A DNA stretch of 43,828 nt from Desulfobulbaceae bacterium (GCA_015231515.1 JADGBM010000013.1:1-43828); one strand, 5' to 3'; shown: positions 17,415 to 26,789, counted from the first letter of the stretch. Numbers and translations: made by a program. The notes: a model not told the origin generated them from the sequence alone.

Positions 17415-19200
17415 AAACGAAAAGGCTGATTGTGCCGCCCTGGTTCATCTGGACGTACCGTTCTCCGACCGTGCCCATAGTCTCATTTGGCAGACCACCG
17501 TCTTTTTCATGTCCGGTTTGGGCCACCAATCTCTCCCAAGCCTCTTCAAATCGCTGCCTGGCATCATCGGAGTTATTCTGCTGATCAACAGACACAAAAC
17601 AGTCTTGCAAAGAAAATCCCTGCCTATTGAGGTTATCTTTAAAATCCTGCATGGTACTTTCAAGCGCTTCCTTGACTCGGGAGTTCTGCATTACAAAGGA
17701 GACTGATATGTGACTCTCCCTGATCTGCATGTCGACCTTGACCTCGCCTAGCTCTTTTGGATACATCGTTAAGGTGAGTTGATGCAGATTATTGCGCAAC
17801 CCCCGCATCACGCCTTGAGAAATCTGATCCATAGCAAACTGTTGCATTTCAGGAGCAAGCCTTACACGTGTCAGTGGTACACGCGGTTCAGTCAAGGTTG
17901 TCTGCTGCTCTGGAACCGGCTGCGCTTCCTGGGTGCCTAAATGCGAGATGAAGCTCTTCGATTGATTGCCGTCCGTATTCTGCAAACTGCTCGGCAAAAG
18001 TTCTTCTTCAACCGCCTGGTCAGATGAACTCGGCGTAAAATCCGACAGATTCATCTGCGACTTCTCTGCGCCCTCGATAACAACTTTTTTACCAGAGTTT
18101 AACCAATCACTGGCAAGCCCCTCTTCGATGGTTCGGGTCTCCGTGACTTTTTCAATTTTAACCTTAGCAAGATCAACCATCTTCTGGAGTTCCCGGTAGA
18201 CAGTAGACATCGATTCCTGGACCACCGGTGTCCAACCAACATCCTTACCCTCAAAACCGGCCTGGGAAAGCATCCCCTTAAGCTCGTCAAGAAAGCCCGG
18301 CACGTTCGCTTTTGCTTTAGCGGTGTCTGCGTCTGCTATGGCCTGTTCCAAGAGATTTTTAAGTCTCTCAACAGACAACTGCACGTCTGCATCTGCAGTA
18401 GCCAGACCAAGTGCCTCTAAACTCTTTCTCAGCAGAGCATTAGCCTCTGGAAAAAGATCATGCAGGCTTTCTTCCGTCATACCGGCCTGAGAGAGCATGC
18501 TTTGTAACTGTTCAAGTTCCCAACTGGAGAGGGTTACCCCTTGCTTGTTCTCACCAGCCAGCTGTTCTACGCCCTTCAGATAAGCAATCAAATCCAATTC
18601 ACTCAAGCCATTGACCGCCTTATCTGATAAAGCAGATACCTGTTCAGCAGATATTCCCATTTTTGCGAGCAGGGTCTCCAGGAATGCAACATTCGTTTCC
18701 GGTACGGTGACCTGGAGATCAGTATTCAACATTGAAAAGTGTTTTTCCAAGGCCGCAAAAAGATCAGTCAGTCCGAGGCTTCCCTGCTCTGCCATCTGTT
18801 TTTTCAAGAGAGCGAGTTCAGCATCATCCATACCGGCAAAGGCTGCTAATTTGTCCAGCATATCCGAACCTTCAAGGGTCCACTCACCGGCCTTGCTATT
18901 AGTATCATCAGCAAGCATTTTTTGAAGTTCAGCCATTAAACCCTGAAGATATGTTGCTTCTGTCTCTTCAGGTTGCACGGATTCGGCTTTCGCTGGTTCA
19001 GGTGCCCGTGTCGTTTTCTGGGGGGCAGTTTTTTCCTGGACCCCGAGCATAGCCCTTTTTTCTCTTTGCTCAGTGCGGATTTTCTTATCCATATAATTGG
19101 AGAATGAAGCTTCTCGATCCGGCTCTATCTGGCCCTTTTGCTCAGGTGCTTGTGCAGGCGACAGAGACTTTGATATGGGGGGCATCATTATGTTGGCCAC
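17413..19200 (-). CDS. fliK: Flagellar hook-length control protein FliK
   Basis: Secreted molecular ruler that ends hook growth and switches export specificity. The C-terminal domain (about residues 445-545, with LHQLTLTMYPKELGEVKVDM and the LNRQGF segment) is the conserved FliK/Flg_hook domain. The 595 residues exceed the 405 of the Salmonella protein. The N-terminal part is Gln/Glu-rich, then has a recurring helical motif L..(L/M)L...G.....(L/V) near residues 114, 174, 232 and 307. The GTG start is chosen because GAGAGG lies eight bases upstream. A sigma-54 promoter precedes it at 19322-19337. Confidence 0.92.
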   Translation of the reverse strand: MANIMMPPISKSLSPAQAPEQKGQIEPDREASFSNYMDKKIRTEQREKRAMLGVQEKTAPQKTTRAPEPAKAESVQPEETEATYLQGLMAELQKMLADDTNSKAGEWTLEGSDMLDKLAAFAGMDDAELALLKKQMAEQGSLGLTDLFAALEKHFSMLNTDLQVTVPETNVAFLETLLAKMGISAEQVSALSDKAVNGLSELDLIAYLKGVEQLAGENKQGVTLSSWELEQLQSMLSQAGMTEESLHDLFPEANALLRKSLEALGLATADADVQLSVERLKNLLEQAIADADTAKAKANVPGFLDELKGMLSQAGFEGKDVGWTPVVQESMSTVYRELQKMVDLAKVKIEKVTETRTIEEGLASDWLNSGKKVVIEGAEKSQMNLSDFTPSSSDQAVEEELLPSSLQNTDGNQSKSFISHLGTQEAQPVPEQQTTLTEPRVPLTRVRLAPEMQQFAMDQISQGVMRGLRNNLHQLTLTMYPKELGEVKVDMQIRESHISVSFVMQNSRVKEALESTMQDFKDNLNRQGFSLQDCFVSVDQQNNSDDARQRFEEAWERLVAQTGHEKDGGLPNETMGTVGERYVQMNQGGTISLFV

Positions 19201-19588
19201 TTCACGGTCCTCTCTTGCTTTTTGTTACGAGTCCATTATCTTTTAGTTACTCTGCGTCCATCGTATAGGAAGCACTGTTTCGCATTTCACAACGGCATAT
19301 TCCATTTCTGCTGATCTCTTTAGCAATGGGTATGCCAACACGATTGGCAAACCTTTCCCTGCCAACAGTTTGCTCCGCCACAACACTGAAAACCCCTCTG
19401 AATCAAGGCCCTTCAAGCGCTACCCGAAGCACGACAAATGCTTGTCAAATTATTTCATTCGGTATTTTATTGACCATCACCGGCCATAAGCTGGAATAAT
19501 GTTCCGTGATACAAAGGGAGAAAAAATCTTGAAAGAAAACCAATAGGAAAGAATTGCCACTTGCGTTATACGGAAAGGAAAGAGATCA
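19201..19588. other. 388-base spacer between motE-like gene and fliK
   Basis: No coding frame here looks real. The stretch holds a sigma-54 promoter (19322-19337), and just upstream of it on the minus strand an inverted repeat TTGGCAGG...GGTTTGCCAA (complement of about 19344-19365). A small palindrome GACAAATGCTTGTC lies near 19433-19446. Space exists for activator binding sites, but I cannot assign one. Confidence 0.7.
19322..19337 (-). promoter_or_regulatory. Sigma-54 promoter for fliK-flgD-flgE
   Basis: The minus strand reads TGGCATACCCATTGCT. It has GG at -24 and GC at -12 with exact spacing, and fits TGGCAnnnnnnTTGCT. Transcription would start near 19310, about 110 bases before the fliK start codon. 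Two sigma-54 activator genes lie in the same cluster. Confidence 0.85.
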
Positions 19589-20095
19589 CTACTGAGAAAC
19601 GTTTTGCTCCATCATGCCAAGACGTTTCGAGATAGTAACTGCTTGTTGGGGGGGGAACTTAGGAATAATCTTAATGACTTGCTCAAACTTCATTGCCCGC
19701 ATTATCTTGACAATTTCGTCTTCTTCCATTTTTTCAAAAAGTGCCACTACTTTTGAAGCGCTCAAAGCGCTATAGATCTTTACCAACTTCTTGAACTCTT
19801 CAGATTGCATGGTTTTAAACTCATCCACATACCCTTCAACCTCTTTTTGTAAGGCAAGCAGTTTAACAAGTTTTTCATCCACTTCTTTTTGGACATCGGC
19901 TAAAACCTGCTCTTTTTCCTGTAACTCTTTTTCCTTTACAGCAAGCGCCTCTTCCCTATCTTTAAGGGCAATTGCTTTTTCAACATCGGCAGAAGTGATC
20001 CTGATCGGTTTCTGCTCTGCCGCACTGGCAACTCCGAGTACAATACAAAGAACAACTCCGCACAGACTCAGTATTTTCAGTATTTTTTTCGTCAT
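19589..20095 (-). CDS. MotE-like flagellar periplasmic protein
   Basis: A 168-residue protein with a signal peptide (KILKILSLCGVVLCIVLGVASAAE), a charged coiled coil (about 40-90, REEALAVKEKELQEKEQVL), and a C-terminal domain with ASKVVALFEKMEEDEIVKIMRAM and FPPQQAVTISKRL. The last part resembles the MgtE N-terminal/FliG-middle superfamily, the pattern called MotE. In Sinorhizobium MotE chaperones a motility protein. The exact role here is inferred from domain type and position. It is two bases after fliJ and so translationally linked. Confidence 0.78.
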   Translation of the reverse strand: MTKKILKILSLCGVVLCIVLGVASAAEQKPIRITSADVEKAIALKDREEALAVKEKELQEKEQVLADVQKEVDEKLVKLLALQKEVEGYVDEFKTMQSEEFKKLVKIYSALSASKVVALFEKMEEDEIVKIMRAMKFEQVIKIIPKFPPQQAVTISKRLGMMEQNVSQ

Positions 20096-20097
20096 AA

Positions 20098-20544
20098 TTA
20101 CACCAGTTCTGTTCTGCCAAAACGCATCACAGCCATTTCATCACTCTCTATCTGGGCCTTGCGCTGCAACTCTTTCGTATAGGCCAGAAAGTCTTTTTCT
20201 TTAAGCCGTTCAACAACCTTTCGTTCCCTTAGTTTTTGGGCCAACTCTTTACGAATATCGGTAACAGCAGCTTTTTGGGCCTCTATGGCATTTTCCTGAA
20301 AAGAGATCTGCCTGTTTCTGTTATGGATTGCTTCCACGTAAAAGCTAAACATTGCCACGCTCATAGCCTGCTTCTTTTTTTCTTCCAGTGTTTCAAAAAG
20401 ACCTAAGCGCTGTGCTTTCAGGTCAACAAGGTGTTGTTTATGGTTCTCCAACACGAAAAGCTCATGGGCCAGCCTATTCTGGCACTGTTCTTCAATATTA
20501 CGACGCACAGTAAGCAAGGTTTCGAGTTTATAGTGATAGGCCAT
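20098..20544 (-). CDS. fliJ: Flagellar export protein FliJ
   Basis: Coiled-coil cofactor of the FliI ATPase that also contacts FlhA and escorts export chaperones. The 148 residues are nearly all charged helix with the family opening YHYKLETLLTVRRNIEEQ. Sequence conservation in FliJ is low, so the call depends on length, helix pattern and its place directly after fliI (44-base gap). Confidence 0.88.
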   Translation of the reverse strand: MAYHYKLETLLTVRRNIEEQCQNRLAHELFVLENHKQHLVDLKAQRLGLFETLEEKKKQAMSVAMFSFYVEAIHNRNRQISFQENAIEAQKAAVTDIRKELAQKLRERKVVERLKEKDFLAYTKELQRKAQIESDEMAVMRFGRTELV

Positions 20545-20588
20545 TACATGGGGTCGCTGATTTTATTTTAGTCATACGTTAATCAACA

Positions 20589-21896
20589 TCAGTGAATCAA
20601 CGAGCTTAAACCGGCACCGCTATCGGCCAGAGAAACTTTTTCGTCAACATCCTGTTTCAAATACATATTGAGACCGTCAATCATCTTAATTGCATGATCA
20701 ATTTTCGGATTACTACCAGAGGCATAGGCCCCGATATTAATCAAATCTTCAGAACGTTTATAGACCGCAAGGGTCTCTAAAAATCGATGTACCCGCATTA
20801 CATGATCTTTTGGCATAACGTCACTCATGCAGCGGCTGATACTGTCAAGAATCTCAATAGCCGGATAATGACCACGACTGGCCAAATCACGACTCAAAAC
20901 GATATGTCCATCAACTATTGACCTTACAGCGTCGGCAATGGGCTCATTCATATCATCCCCCTCAACAAGCACCGTATAAATGCCGGTGATGCTGCCCTTT
21001 CCCGAACAGGTTCCGGCCCGCTCAAGCAATTTAGGAAGTTGAGAGAAAACCGAAGGGGTATAGCCCCTTGAAGTAGGAGGCTCCCCGATGGCAAGACCTA
21101 CTTCTCTGCTGGACATAGCAAAGCGGGTCACCGAGTCCATCATCATCACGACATCACGACCTAAGTCCCGGAAATATTCCGCTACAGAAGTCGCCATATA
21201 GGCTCCGCGCATTCGAACCAGGGGGGGCTGGTCTGAGGTTGCAACAATAACAACAGAACGGGCAAGTCCCTCCGGCCCCAGATCTCTTTCTATAAAATCT
21301 TTTAACTCACGCCCACGCTCGCCGATCAAGGCAATTACGCTGATATCTGCGGCTGTGTGCTTGGCAATCATGCCAAGCAAAGTACTCTTTCCAACCCCAG
21401 AGCCCGCCAGGATGCCAATTCGCTGCCCCTTTCCCAGGGTCAGCAAACCGTTAATCGCCCGAACGCCGACATCAACGGGTTCCAGTATTCTATCCCGGGA
21501 CATTGGATTTAATGGTTCGGCATAGAGCGGATAAATACTCTCTGTCGGAATAGGCCCTTTACCATCAACCGGATTACCAAACCCGTCAATCACTCGTCCC
21601 AGCATTGCCTCGGAGACCGGAACCGAAGCCTGTCCAGCCACTTGCTTGATGGTGCTTCCAGGCTCTATGCCCCGCATCTCGCCCAGAGGCATTAACAGGA
21701 CTTTTCCCTCACGAAAGCCAACCACTTCGGCAGGAACCGTGCTCCGGCCACGGAAAGTACCGATTTCGCACATACTGCCAACAGGAATTCCGGGGCCATT
21801 GCTCTCAACCACCATACCAATAACCTGACTGACACTGCCACGAATTGAAACAAGATCGAGACTCTCAACAGCCTTTAGGCAATTTTTAAATTTCAT
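20589..21896 (-). CDS. fliI: Flagellum-specific ATP synthase FliI
   Basis: Hexameric ATPase energising flagellar protein export. The 435-residue protein contains the Walker A GILAGSGVGKSTLLGM (about 161-176), ALIGERGRELKDFIERDLG, Walker B DVVMMMDSVTRFAMSSREVGLA and LLERAG, all typical of the F1-beta-related FliI/YscN family. Its ATG overlaps the fliH stop in an ATGA junction. Confidence 0.97.
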   Translation of the reverse strand: MKFKNCLKAVESLDLVSIRGSVSQVIGMVVESNGPGIPVGSMCEIGTFRGRSTVPAEVVGFREGKVLLMPLGEMRGIEPGSTIKQVAGQASVPVSEAMLGRVIDGFGNPVDGKGPIPTESIYPLYAEPLNPMSRDRILEPVDVGVRAINGLLTLGKGQRIGILAGSGVGKSTLLGMIAKHTAADISVIALIGERGRELKDFIERDLGPEGLARSVVIVATSDQPPLVRMRGAYMATSVAEYFRDLGRDVVMMMDSVTRFAMSSREVGLAIGEPPTSRGYTPSVFSQLPKLLERAGTCSGKGSITGIYTVLVEGDDMNEPIADAVRSIVDGHIVLSRDLASRGHYPAIEILDSISRCMSDVMPKDHVMRVHRFLETLAVYKRSEDLINIGAYASGSNPKIDHAIKMIDGLNMYLKQDVDEKVSLADSGAGLSSLIH

Positions 21897-22714
21897 TGAG
21901 CATCAGCGGGCAGAGGTTCAGAATCACGAATAGCCTTCTCTGCAGATTCCGCATCACGAGCATCCCTATCGGCTAAAGCCTTAACAAAAATGACATCCAG
22001 GGCTTTATAGATTTTGTCCCGCCTGGTCTCAAGCGTAGCATCTATCTCACCAAAACCTGTTTCTAAAAAACAACCGCCCCTTGAAATTGCCGGGTCTTCA
22101 GTCAGCTCAACCTGTGAGACCCTGTCAAGCAGTTGCGGCCTCTCAAGCGTCGCCTGCTGAATCACTGTCAAATCATCCTTATGGAGATTGATCTTCACCT
22201 TCGAGTTCTGGACAACGTAAGACATTGCTGTCTTCAGACAGGTCTCAATAACTAAAGGGTTAACTGTCACTTCATGAAACAAAACCCTCTCCACCATGAG
22301 TTTAACTAATGACAGAATATCCAGCTCGTAGTGCTCATGAAGCCGCTCCCGGTCTTTGTTAAAATCAGCCACAAGTTTATCGAACTGCGCACTGGCCTCC
22401 TGCTGTTTTTTTTGTTCCACAGCAAGAGCCTCCGCTTTTCCAGCCTTAAATCCTTTGTCGTAAGCCTCTTTTTCGATCGTGGCAACTTGGGCCTTGGCCG
22501 TTTCCAACATCTCACGAGTCAGACGTTCAACTCGCTCCCGTTCTTCCTTCAAACGATCAACAGTCTCAATATATTCAGTGTCTGATGACTGCCACAATGA
22601 GTCCAAAGAGCGAAAACTATCATCGTTTGGATCTCCGGATCCGGGTTTAGTCCGAAAAATCTCACTTTTGCGCAGAACATTCCTGTCCAGTTTGTAAATC
22701 TTAGACAAACTCAT
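21893..22714 (-). CDS. fliH: Flagellar assembly protein FliH
   Basis: Negative regulator and stator partner of FliI. The 273 residues carry a central charged coiled coil (KEERERVERLTREMLETAKA) with family-like A/G pattern in KEAYDKGFKAGKAEAL, and a C-terminal E-subunit-like region (DLTVIQQATLE..., RGGCFLETGFGEIDATLETR). ISRGGCFLET with GEIDA is conserved. Start choice: GGTGG sits five bases before the ATG at 22714. Another ATG (22717) and a GTG (22723) are in frame. It overlaps the end of fliG. Confidence 0.9.
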   Translation of the reverse strand: MSLSKIYKLDRNVLRKSEIFRTKPGSGDPNDDSFRSLDSLWQSSDTEYIETVDRLKEERERVERLTREMLETAKAQVATIEKEAYDKGFKAGKAEALAVEQKKQQEASAQFDKLVADFNKDRERLHEHYELDILSLVKLMVERVLFHEVTVNPLVIETCLKTAMSYVVQNSKVKINLHKDDLTVIQQATLERPQLLDRVSQVELTEDPAISRGGCFLETGFGEIDATLETRRDKIYKALDVIFVKALADRDARDAESAEKAIRDSEPLPADAQ

Positions 22715-23714
22715 CATCACCACCGCTGGTCAACTGAACTTTACCTTCCTGCTCCAGACGCTTAGCAATTTTAAGAATTGCCTGCTGGGCCGCTTCAACA
22801 TCTTTAAGCCGAGTTGGCCCCATAATTTCCATATCTTCTCTGAGCATTTCAACCGCACGCTGAGACATGTTCTTGAATATCTTTTCTTGAATCCCTTCAG
22901 AACCAGTTTTAAGGGCAAGTTTAAGGTCGTCAGTACTTACCTCTTTCAAGATAGCCATAACGCCACGATCATCAACATCAATAAGATCTTCAAAGACAAA
23001 CATGAGCCGCCTGATTTCGTCGGCAAGTTCCTCTCGCTGTTCTTCAATTCCTTCAAGAATAGAGGCTTCAAGAGCACGATCTGCATTATTTAATATTTCA
23101 GCAACTGCCTCAACACCACCTAAGCGCTGACCCTCCATACCCTCAACTGAGAGTAGTTCTTCCTGAAGCACCCGGTCAATATCAACAAGAATCTCAGGAC
23201 TGACCTTGTCCAACTCGCTCATCCGCATGATAACTTCTATGCGCTGATCTTCCTTAAGTTCTCCAAGTATGTGTGCTGCCTGCGTGTGTTCAAGGACTGC
23301 CAGAAGCAAAGCGATGGTTTGCGGGTGTTCGTTTCTCAGGAAGTTCACCAGAACAGGTGGTTCAAGCTTGCGTGCTTTTTGAAAAAGGGTAAGCCGCCAA
23401 TCAGATCGAATATCATCAAGAATTTCAGTGGCCTTGTCAGACATCAGTGCCTTCTTCAAGGCCGACTCAAGCATATCATCACCGGAAAGGAAGATATCAT
23501 CCCCGCCGGCATCTCCCCTAAACTCCTTCAGAAGACCAGCAATATCCTCTTTATCAACATGGTCGATTTTGGCCATCTGTCGACCAACAATCTTAATGTC
23601 ATCCTCTTCAAGACGCTGAAATACCTGTGCCGCGAAATCATCGCCCAAGGTCAGCAGAAAGATAGCTGCCTTTTCCGGACCGGTAAGATCTGATTCCTGC
23701 TCTTTCTTTGCCAT
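22701..23714 (-). CDS. fliG: Flagellar motor switch protein FliG
   Basis: C-ring component that receives torque from MotA. The 337 residues span the three FliG domains: N-terminal (LTGPEKAAIFLLTLGDDFAAQVFQ), middle with the EHPQTIALLLAVLE motif, and C-terminal (MFVFEDLIDVDDRGVMAILKEV...LKLALKTG and FKNMSQRAVEMLREDME), where charged torque residues lie. Its stop overlaps fliH. Length is standard. Confidence 0.97.
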   Translation of the reverse strand: MAKKEQESDLTGPEKAAIFLLTLGDDFAAQVFQRLEEDDIKIVGRQMAKIDHVDKEDIAGLLKEFRGDAGGDDIFLSGDDMLESALKKALMSDKATEILDDIRSDWRLTLFQKARKLEPPVLVNFLRNEHPQTIALLLAVLEHTQAAHILGELKEDQRIEVIMRMSELDKVSPEILVDIDRVLQEELLSVEGMEGQRLGGVEAVAEILNNADRALEASILEGIEEQREELADEIRRLMFVFEDLIDVDDRGVMAILKEVSTDDLKLALKTGSEGIQEKIFKNMSQRAVEMLREDMEIMGPTRLKDVEAAQQAILKIAKRLEQEGKVQLTSGGDDEFV

Positions 23715-23788
23715 AATATGTGTTTACCCTTAATGACTATTCAGCCAGATATTTAAGACTACCAAAAACAATCAGACTACAACGAACA

Positions 23789-25387
23789 TTACCTCTTATC
23801 TTCTCTAAGCCATCGTTTAACAAGATCTGCTGCACGATCCGGATCACTTTGGGCGAGTTTATATATCCTCTCTTTATCTGACATCCCTAATGGCTTGAGG
23901 GCCAACTCTTCTTCCGACAGATGAGTTTCCTCTGCATCAACTTTCGCTAGCATGGCTCTTCTTTGTTCCTCAAGCTGTTTGCTGGAGAGTAGTCGAAAAA
24001 AGGGCCTGACAACAAAGAATATAAAACACACAGAAATTAAGAGGTAGATAATTGGTTGCGCCATTCTATCTAACACCTCCTGATATTTTGCCATAACATC
24101 TTCTTGGGGTTCAGAGGCAATTGACGCCGCAAAACTCAAACCAACAACTTCAAGCTTATCACCTCGCTCGCTGTCAAAACCAACCGCATTTTGGGCCATG
24201 GAGGCAAAACTTTTCAACTCTTCGTCTGACCGTGCTCTATATTTTATTTGAGCATTGCCATCTTTGTCAACTTCCTTATCATAGGTACCATCGACCATCA
24301 CGGCAACAGATAAACGTTTTATCGCCCCAGACCGGGTCTTGACATGTTTGATCGTCTTGCTTATCTCATAGTTCCTGGTCACATTATTACGGGTATTAGA
24401 ATTTCCGCCAGCTGCCCCATCCTGCCCTTCGTTGAAGGTCGCCAGATTCCCTTTAACCCCTGGGATACCGGACGGCTCCTGACCGGCTTCCAGGTTTTCT
24501 TCATTAAGCAACTGCTCACTGCGAACAACCTGGGCCTCCGGATCAAATAACTCTTCAGTTGTATCAACCTGGTCAGTATCAAGTTCTACCGACACTCGGG
24601 CTATCGCCTTGCCAACACCGACGATCTCTTCAAACATCGTTTCCAGCTTATTACGCATATCACGCTCAATATTAAGCTGGTGCTCAAGTTGCGTTGCCGA
24701 CAACATTGAGGGATCATCTCCTCGTTTTCGAAACAACAACCTTCCGGCCGTATCAACAACAGTAATATTTTCTTCCGTTAACCCTGGCACAGCACTGCCG
24801 ACCAGGTTAACAATGGCCTGAACCTGCTTTTGAGATAATTGATTACTGCCCCGCATTTTCAGACTGACAGAGGCTGAGGGTGGACGCTGATCCTCAATAA
24901 AAACCGAATCTTTAGGCTTAGCAATGTGCACTCGTGCTTCCTGAATCTGCTGAAACTGCCGTATGGTTCTGGCAAGTTCTCCCTGCAAAGCACGCTGGTA
25001 ATTTAATTTCTGGACAAAATCAGTAGTTCCCAGGCTGTTACGGTCAAAAATCTCAAAGCCAACACCACCGCCACGCGGTAACCCTTCCCCGGCAAGACTT
25101 AGCCTGGTGTCCAGCACCTTATCCGCCGGCACCTTGATTGCAGAACCATTCATGTCAAGCTGGTAGGGAATGCGCAACTCTTTTAGTTTAGCAACAACTT
25201 CAGAGGCATCATCTTCACTTAACGATGAGTACATAACAGCATAACTGGTCGAACTCTCTTTGGTACTGAGCATGATAATCCCAGTCAGGACAACAGCAAA
25301 AACTAACCCGCCAACCATCTTTTGAATGGGCGTCAAATCTTTGACAACAGAAAGAACCTGATCTACCATTTCCTTTGCACTGGCCAT
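23789..25387 (-). CDS. fliF: Flagellar MS-ring protein FliF
   Basis: Forms the MS ring in the inner membrane. The 532 residues have a first membrane segment at about 24-41 (MVGGLVFAVVLTGIIML), a large periplasmic ring-building part (SSLSEDDASEVVAKLKEL, LARTIRQFQQIQEARVHIA, and a late NEISK-type NYEISKTIKH), a second membrane segment near 440-460 (IIYLLISVCFIFFVVRPFF), and a short cytoplasmic tail that docks FliG. It is followed by fliG after 74 bases. Confidence 0.97.
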   Translation of the reverse strand: MASAKEMVDQVLSVVKDLTPIQKMVGGLVFAVVLTGIIMLSTKESSTSYAVMYSSLSEDDASEVVAKLKELRIPYQLDMNGSAIKVPADKVLDTRLSLAGEGLPRGGGVGFEIFDRNSLGTTDFVQKLNYQRALQGELARTIRQFQQIQEARVHIAKPKDSVFIEDQRPPSASVSLKMRGSNQLSQKQVQAIVNLVGSAVPGLTEENITVVDTAGRLLFRKRGDDPSMLSATQLEHQLNIERDMRNKLETMFEEIVGVGKAIARVSVELDTDQVDTTEELFDPEAQVVRSEQLLNEENLEAGQEPSGIPGVKGNLATFNEGQDGAAGGNSNTRNNVTRNYEISKTIKHVKTRSGAIKRLSVAVMVDGTYDKEVDKDGNAQIKYRARSDEELKSFASMAQNAVGFDSERGDKLEVVGLSFAASIASEPQEDVMAKYQEVLDRMAQPIIYLLISVCFIFFVVRPFFRLLSSKQLEEQRRAMLAKVDAEETHLSEEELALKPLGMSDKERIYKLAQSDPDRAADLVKRWLREDKR

Positions 25388-25468
25388 TACTTTTCCTCTT
25401 TAGGTATCGGATAGCTGATCTCTGCTTTAGCAGATAGGTATGGATACAAAGTTTCCATCGCCAGAAAC

Positions 25469-25777
25469 CTATAACTGAATACGCATAACTTCTTTATAGG
25501 CATCAAGCACTTTTGCCTGAACCTTACTTAACATCTTAAAGGAAATACTCGATTTCTCCATGGCTATCATCGTTTCATGAATATTCGAGTGCTGCCCTGC
25601 TACCAGACCCGTGCTCATTGCGGCCGACTCTTTCATCGTACCGTCCACCGACTCGATAGACCGCTTGAGCAGATCCCCGAAACCAGTTGGGTCAGATTTT
25701 GCGGTTTGCTGAACTCCGCCAACAGGCGAACCAGCGCTGATGCCTCCAGTTACAGGCTTTAATCCTATAGTGTTCAT
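25469..25777 (-). CDS. fliE: Flagellar hook-basal body protein FliE
   Basis: Adapter between MS ring and proximal rod. The 102 residues show the family C-terminus: QHSNIHETMIAMEKSSISFK, KMLSKVQAKVLDAYKEVMRIQL. Length and position (flgC-fliE-fliF) are canonical. Confidence 0.95.
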   Translation of the reverse strand: MNTIGLKPVTGGISAGSPVGGVQQTAKSDPTGFGDLLKRSIESVDGTMKESAAMSTGLVAGQHSNIHETMIAMEKSSISFKMLSKVQAKVLDAYKEVMRIQL

Positions 25778-25852
25778 GATGAATCCTCTTCTGAAATTAT
25801 CGATCTACAAAGATCATTCGTTAACTGTTCAATTATCGCCTTCACAAACACC

Positions 25853-26287
25853 TTATCTGCTGATATCCAATGCCCGGAGTGCCATTGTTTTTATGGAATC
25901 AAGCGCTGCAACATTTGCTTCAAAGTCACGCCTGGCACTCATCAAATCAACCATCTGTTCAACGACATTGACATTCGGCATTTTAACAATGCCATTAGCA
26001 TCCGCATCAGGGTGAGAGGGGTCGTAAATTTCCTTGAAAGGTGTTTTGTCCTCGACGACTTTAACCACCTCAACCTTACGAAGTTTGTCGGATACTGAGT
26101 TGTAGGTTTCCTGAAAACTGCCCTCAAGGCGTTTGGCTCCAAAAATTACCGATTTGGCTTTATATGGCCCACCCTCAATTGTTCGGGTGGTATTGGCATT
26201 CGCCAGATTCATTGAGGCAATATTCGCCCTGGTACGCTCGGCCTTTAAAGCGCTACCGCTGATTTTCATAGCTGTTAAAAAATCCAT
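25853..26287 (-). CDS. flgC: Flagellar basal-body rod protein FlgC
   Basis: Proximal rod subunit. The 144 residues start MDFLTAMKISGSALKAERTR and have NIASMNLANANTT near residue 25, the rod/hook signature, and end with VVEQMVDLMSARRDFEANVAAL. It begins four bases before the end of flgB, so the two are coupled. Exported without a cleavable signal by the flagellar apparatus. Confidence 0.96.
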   Translation of the reverse strand: MDFLTAMKISGSALKAERTRANIASMNLANANTTRTIEGGPYKAKSVIFGAKRLEGSFQETYNSVSDKLRKVEVVKVVEDKTPFKEIYDPSHPDADANGIVKMPNVNVVEQMVDLMSARRDFEANVAALDSIKTMALRALDISR

Positions 26288-26290
26288 TTA

Positions 26291-26680
26291 CTATTTCCCT
26301 CCTTCGTCAATTGCAGCACGCAACCCTTCGAACTTTTTAGCCAACATTTTTGCCGTGACTTGGTACATAAGCTGATTTTCTGAAATCTTCTGCATCTCCT
26401 CATCCAGATCAACAGGCCTTTTATCGGATTTATACTCCATACTTTGTGACAACTCGACAGGATCAAGCTGAATATGTTTTGCATTCGTTCTGGCAAGCTT
26501 TCCCTGCCCACGCAGAGCATTTGCCATAACCGATTCAAAAGAGAAGTCCTGACTGCTATAGCCCGGAGTCTCAATATTAGCGATGTTCGATTGAATCAGC
26601 CCTTGTTTCTCTAATCTGGCGTTAAGCGCGATCTGGCCAGAACTGATAACTCCACCGAACATCTTACTTTCAAATGGCAT
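26291..26680 (-). CDS. flgB: Flagellar basal-body rod protein FlgB
   Basis: Proximal rod subunit and first gene of the basal-body run. The 129 residues contain LNARLEKQGLIQSNIANIETPGY (family signature with NIAN..TPG) and end QVTAKMLAKKFEGLRAAI. The start is the ATG at 26680 with a GGGAG site eight bases upstream. An in-frame extension to 26767 has no such site and would overlap the promoter start region. A sigma-54 promoter lies at 26774-26789. Confidence 0.95.
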   Translation of the reverse strand: MPFESKMFGGVISSGQIALNARLEKQGLIQSNIANIETPGYSSQDFSFESVMANALRGQGKLARTNAKHIQLDPVELSQSMEYKSDKRPVDLDEEMQKISENQLMYQVTAKMLAKKFEGLRAAIDEGGK

Positions 26681-26773
26681 GTGATTACTCCCGTGTTTAA
26701 ATGAATCGCCAATTGCCCTTTCCCCCACGGTTTTCACAAACCAAACCGCAAGAACTGACACTACCACAGATCA

Positions 26774-26789
26774 TGCAATAAGAATGCCG
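26774..26789 (-). promoter_or_regulatory. Sigma-54 promoter for flgB-flgC-fliE-fliF operon
   Basis: The minus strand reads CGGCATTCTTATTGCA. GG at -24 and GC at -12 have exact spacing, and TTGCA is a perfect -12 element. The transcript would start near 26763, about 80 bases before the flgB ATG. Confidence 0.85.

Noticed and set aside
19342-19367. Second sigma-54 promoter (TTGGCAGG...TTTGCC)
   Set aside because: GG-to-GC spacing is longer than the fixed 10 bases, so it cannot be a sigma-54 core promoter. It may be an activator-type palindrome.
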